A stretch of DNA of 64,000 bases from NCBI RefSeq assembly GCF_019218295.1, contig NZ_JAHUZF010000006.1, positions 124,001 through 188,000 of the forward strand. The letters run 5' to 3'. Origin of the DNA: Maritimibacter sp. DP1N21-5. GTDB taxonomy: Bacteria > Pseudomonadota > Alphaproteobacteria > Rhodobacterales > Rhodobacteraceae. Of the stretch, positions 61,301 through 64,000 are shown piece after piece (positions within the stretch are counted from its first letter, which is position 1; every line of letters begins with the position of its first letter). The position numbers and the translations under genes are program-made. The notes beneath the pieces are model-generated. The model was not told the origin of the DNA. It saw nothing but the letters and a program-made list of their open reading frames with translations, and did no database searches.

Positions 61301-62248
61301 TCAGCGCTCCTTCACCTTGTTGAGGGCTTTGACGTAGATGCTGGCGAGGCCGAAGACCGTGACGAAGAGGATGATGGCGTAGGCGGATGCGTAGCCGGTG
61401 CGCCATTTTTCGAACGCCTCGCGCTTGAGGTTGATCGAGGTGAGTTCGGTTGTCGAACCCGGGCCGCCGCCGGTGAGTTGGACGACGAGGTCGAACATCT
61501 TGAAGTTCTCGATGCCGCGGAAAAGCACGGCGAGCATCAGGAAGGGCAGCACCATCGGAATGGTGATGGTGAAAAACTGGCGGAGTTTGGAGGCGCGGTC
61601 GACCTCGGCCGCCTCATAGATGTAGTCGGGGATCGACCGCAGCCCGGCGAGGCAGATGAGCATGACGAAGGGCGTCCACATCCACGTGTCCACGATGACG
61701 ATGGACCATGGCGCAAGCTGGACGGAGCCGAGCATTTCGAAACTGCTGGGGTCTTTGCCGGTGAAGAAGGCGACGATGTAGTTGAAGAGGCCGATTTGCG
61801 GCTGGTAGAGGAATTTCCAGAAATTCCCGACCACCGCGGGCGACAGCATCATGGGCAGCACGATGATCGTGGTCCAGAGGTCGTTGCCCTTGAATTTCTT
61901 GTTGATCAGCCAGGCCAGCGTGAAGCCGATCAGCACCTGCAGCGCGATCGTCCAGAACAGGAAGTGCGCCGTGGCCTGCATGTTCAGCCAGATGTCGCTA
62001 TCCGTGAGGATGCGTTCGTAGTTGCGCAGGCCGATGAATTCCGGTTCGCGGTTCAGCCGGTTGGCGCGGTAGTTGGTGAAGCTGAGCTGGATCGTCCAGA
62101 TCAGCGGGAAGATGTTGATGGCCAGCAGCAGGAAGATCGTGGGGGCGACAAAGATCCACGCGATCGCGCGGTCGCTCAGTCCCTTGATCTTGCGCGCGAC
62201 GCGTTGGGGCGTGGCCTTGGCGGCGCGGTTGGCGATGGTGTCTGTCAT
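61301..62248 (-). CDS. Carbohydrate ABC importer permease, MalF type
   Basis: A 315-residue permease with six helices after a basic N-terminus. IAWIFVAPTIFLLLAINIFP and the EAA loop YEAAEVDRASKLRQFFTITIP are diagnostic, as is VLPMMLSPAVVGNFWKFLY. Start ATG 62248 (MTDTIANR). It follows the binding-protein gene with a strong hairpin in between, and precedes the MalG-type permease with a repeat in between. Confidence 0.93.
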   Translation of the reverse strand: MTDTIANRAAKATPQRVARKIKGLSDRAIAWIFVAPTIFLLLAINIFPLIWTIQLSFTNYRANRLNREPEFIGLRNYERILTDSDIWLNMQATAHFLFWTIALQVLIGFTLAWLINKKFKGNDLWTTIIVLPMMLSPAVVGNFWKFLYQPQIGLFNYIVAFFTGKDPSSFEMLGSVQLAPWSIVIVDTWMWTPFVMLICLAGLRSIPDYIYEAAEVDRASKLRQFFTITIPMVLPFLMLAVLFRGIENFKMFDLVVQLTGGGPGSTTELTSINLKREAFEKWRTGYASAYAIILFVTVFGLASIYVKALNKVKER

Positions 62249-62315
62249 CTGGCACAGCTTTCTCGTGAGGTGGGCAGATTGCACACCCTACAAAGGGTCG
62301 GGTTCGGTCGGAGGT

Positions 62316-62339
62316 GGGGTGGGCATTGCTGCCCACCCC
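62316..62339 (-). terminator. Perfect hairpin between binding-protein and permease genes
   Basis: GGGGTGGGCA (62316-62325) pairs perfectly with TGCCCACCCC (62330-62339) around a 4-base loop; no T-run follows. It lies 12 bases after the stop of the binding-protein gene and probably stabilises or attenuates the upstream message, as seen in malE-malF-type operons. Confidence 0.65.
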
Positions 62340-62351
62340 TGGGAGGAGGAC

Positions 62352-63671
62352 TTAGAGCTTGCCTTCGTCCTCAAAGACTTCGGTCCAGTCCTCGATCAGC
62401 TTGTCGAGGGCTTCCTGTGCCGTGCCCTGATCCGCGACCACATAGTCGTGGATGCGCTTTTGCATGGCGAGCAGCAATTCGGCATAGGTCGGTTCCTGCC
62501 AGAAGTCCTGAACGTCGTTCATCGCTTCGAGGAAGTCACCGGCGAACGGCGCGCTGTCCTTGAAGCCCGGATCGTTCAGGACCGCGTTGTGGGCCGAGTA
62601 GCCACCCAGCTCCCACCACTTGGCCTGCACCTCGGGGTTGGCAAACCACTTGATGTACTCAAGCGCTGCATCCTGTTTGTCGGAATAGGCAACCACGCTG
62701 ATCCCCTGCCCGCCCAGCGTCGAGCCGGCCTGGTTCTGAGGTGGGTTCACGAAGAAGTCGATCTTGTCCCCGCCGGTGTCCGGATCGGCATAGAGGCCGG
62801 GGAAGAACGCGAACCAGTTCATCGCCATGGCGACCTGACCGGACTTAAAGGCGTCGAGCGATTCACCCATGTAGGAGTTGGTGTAACCGGGTGGCGTCGC
62901 GGTTTCGTAGAACTCTTTGTAGAATTCCAGCGCTTCGACGGCTTCTGCAGAGTTTACCGCCCCCTCCATGTCGTAAGAGCCGGGAGTGTTCTCGTACTTG
63001 AACCCCCATGGATAAAGCGCCGAGGTCACGCCCATTGTGATCCCTTCGGAGCCGCGCTCGGTGAAGATGGACGCGCCGTAGACGGTCTTGCCATCGATCT
63101 CGCGGCCCTGGAAGAACTGGGCGATTTGCAGCATCTCGCGCTGGCTTTGCGGCTCGCGCAGGTCTTCGCCCGTGGCTTCCTTGTAGGCAGCCTGGATGTC
63201 GGCATCGGCGAACCAGTCGGCGCGGTAGAACCAGCCGTTGGCGTCGCCCATGGCAGGCAGTGCGTAGTAGTTCGGCGTGCCCTTGGGCCATGTGGAATAG
63301 GCGTAGACGGTCGCGGGTGCGAAGTCGTCCATGCTGATCCCTTCGGCGTCGAAGAAGTCGTTCAGCTTGACGTAATGCCCGTTCTCGGCGCCGCCGCCGA
63401 TCCATTGGCTGTCACCGATCAGCAGGTCGCAGAGCTTGCCGCCCGAGTTCAGCTCGTTCAGCATCCGGTCGGCGAAGTTGGGCCAGGGGATGAACTCGAA
63501 GTTCATGGTGTGGCCGGATTGGGCCTCGAACTCCTTGCTGAGTTCCACCAATGCATTTGCCGGGTCCCAGGCGGCCCAGCAGAGTGTCAAATCATCTGCC
63601 ATGGCCAAGGTTGGCACGCTGACAGATGTCATCAAGGCCGCACCCACGGCGGCTGAAGTCATTTTTTTCAT
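62352..63671 (-). CDS. Carbohydrate ABC importer substrate-binding protein
   Basis: A 439-residue periplasmic binding protein of the SBP_bac_1 (MalE/UgpB) fold with a signal peptide (MKKMTSAAVGAALMTSVSVP..LAMA). DLTLCWAAWDPANALVELSK, EFEAQSGHTMNFEFIPWPNF and the C-terminal QKRIHDYVVADQGTAQEALD are typical. WAAWDPANAL and NYYALPAMGDANGWFYRADW line the predicted binding cleft. GGAGG lies five bases before the ATG. First gene of the catabolic operon. It shows two LacI-type operators upstream. Confidence 0.95.
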   Translation of the reverse strand: MKKMTSAAVGAALMTSVSVPTLAMADDLTLCWAAWDPANALVELSKEFEAQSGHTMNFEFIPWPNFADRMLNELNSGGKLCDLLIGDSQWIGGGAENGHYVKLNDFFDAEGISMDDFAPATVYAYSTWPKGTPNYYALPAMGDANGWFYRADWFADADIQAAYKEATGEDLREPQSQREMLQIAQFFQGREIDGKTVYGASIFTERGSEGITMGVTSALYPWGFKYENTPGSYDMEGAVNSAEAVEALEFYKEFYETATPPGYTNSYMGESLDAFKSGQVAMAMNWFAFFPGLYADPDTGGDKIDFFVNPPQNQAGSTLGGQGISVVAYSDKQDAALEYIKWFANPEVQAKWWELGGYSAHNAVLNDPGFKDSAPFAGDFLEAMNDVQDFWQEPTYAELLLAMQKRIHDYVVADQGTAQEALDKLIEDWTEVFEDEGKL

Positions 63672-63718
63672 ATGATCCTCCCTATCGGTCCCGTGTTTGC
63701 GGTGACCTTGGGGGGAAA

Positions 63719-63747
63719 CGCTATTTGAGGGACGTACATCATGTCAA
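63719..63747 (-). promoter_or_regulatory. Sigma-70-type promoter of the catabolic operon
   Basis: On the minus strand TTGACA (63747-63742) is a perfect -35 box; ATAGCG (63724-63719) sits 17 bases downstream as a weak -10. The first operator fills the spacer exactly. Confidence 0.55.
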
Positions 63748-63771
63748 CGGATTTTTGAGGAACGTTCATCA
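63726..63771. promoter_or_regulatory. Two LacI-type operators 30 bp apart
   Basis: TGAGGGACGTACATCA (63726-63741) and TGAGGAACGTTCATCA (63756-63771) share the pattern TGAnGnACGTnCATCA, a dyad with the central CG used by LacI-family repressors. They lie on the same face of the helix. The first covers the -35/-10 spacer and the second lies just upstream of the -35 box. The LacI regulator encoded at 55146 in the same operon is the obvious ligand. Confidence 0.65.
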
Positions 63772-63820
63772 TTTTGACACGAAATTGGGCTATCTATCTG
63801 AGTTAAAAACCTATTTTACT

Positions 63821-64000
63821 TCACCTCAAAATATCGACGCCATGTGAAGCGGCACGCAACCCGCGACAATACTGTGACGGCGGCACGCCGAAAGCGTTTC
63901 GTATCGCCCCCTTTGGACGTTCAAAAAAGTAGAATTGCACCGACGGGGACATCTGCGGTTGGACAATTGATGTTTCGGCGGCGGCGCTCAAGGACCAGAT
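63821..64000 (-). CDS. AraC-family regulator, C-terminal end (cut by window edge)
   Basis: The last 59 codons of a minus-strand frame ending TGA at 63821. It closes with ERPKGAIRNAFGVPPSQYCR, which matches the C-terminal end of AraC double helix-turn-helix domains (R.AFG.PPS.Y). The preceding residues (SPSVQFYFFERP) depart from the usual second recognition helix, so the frame could be damaged here. The gene would be transcribed towards the catabolic operon, 150 bases away. Only the tail is visible, so confidence is moderate. Confidence 0.5.
   Translation of the reverse strand: MWSLSAAAETSIVQPQMSPSVQFYFFERPKGAIRNAFGVPPSQYCRGLRAASHGVDILR

Noticed and set aside
52839..63671. Naming the locus as the glycerol importer GlpSTPQV
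   Set aside because: Two ATPases, a small membrane protein and a DhaK-type kinase fit, but the binding protein is shorter than GlpV, the small protein does not look like DUF2160, and there is no glpD or glpK.

Overview
The window is high-GC chromosomal DNA from an alphaproteobacterium, most likely a marine Rhodobacteraceae (Roseobacter-group) species. The evidence is the gene content (gatCA beside a ceramidase-family gene, DUF1127, DUF2927 and TelA/XpaC genes, many ABC importers, an AMP-forming acyl-CoA synthetase), the Rhodobacterales-style class A RNase P RNA, and small GC-rich extragenic repeats scattered between genes. There is no prophage, insertion sequence, rRNA operon or CRISPR array. 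Three orphan genes with visibly lower GC (24895-25737, 29017-29352, 43829-44245) look like later arrivals.

Layout. 1-6075: a partial 5-formyltetrahydrofolate cyclo-ligase, the Mg2+ channel mgtE, guanine deaminase, and a tightly overlapping operon of an XRE regulator, histidinol phosphatase, 8-oxoguanine deaminase and a CAP-domain protein. 6493-9814: LysR regulator divergent from a DUF1127 gene, a Bax-inhibitor-1 family protein with a heat-shock-like promoter, a GNAT enzyme and rpmG. 10036-12073: an AraC-type regulator broken by one in-frame stop, then a small membrane protein and a YHS-domain protein. 12139-12528: rnpB on the minus strand with a visible promoter. 12643-18997: amidase, lipoprotein, gatA, gatC, ceramidase-family protein, UPF0173 hydrolase, tadA and an RsuA/RluB-type pseudouridine synthase.

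19145-27845 is the most interesting block: M23 peptidase, XpaC, TelA, a DUF2927 lipoprotein, a membrane protein, an SPFH protein closely resembling Bacillus YdjI, and a zinc-ribbon membrane protein resembling YdjG. It looks like a cell-envelope stress module, and is split by a low-GC orphan gene plus about 570 bases of apparently non-coding DNA. A nitroreductase and D-aminoacyl-tRNA deacylase (dtd) follow.

29373-37468 is a complete type I secretion operon (adhesin, TolC, ABC exporter, HlyD adaptor) carrying a 1067-residue Ig-repeat adhesin with a BapA-like N-terminus. 37691-47764 holds a glycerate 2-kinase, a pair of inverted repeats, a CocE/NonD hydrolase, a dipeptide-type ABC importer interrupted by an orphan gene, and a phosphodiesterase. 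47947-52775 has a thioredoxin-like protein, an acyl-CoA synthetase with a repeat-containing upstream region, an ABC exporter and tRNA-Gly(TCC).

52839-63671 is one long minus-strand catabolic locus: substrate-binding protein, two permeases, a small membrane protein, two ATPases, a DhaK-DhaL fusion kinase, a LacI regulator, a TIM-barrel isomerase and a Gfo/Idh/MocA dehydrogenase. Two LacI-type operators exactly 30 bp apart sit at its promoter. The substrate is unknown; a small ketose or polyol is the best guess. The window ends inside the 3' part of an AraC-type gene.
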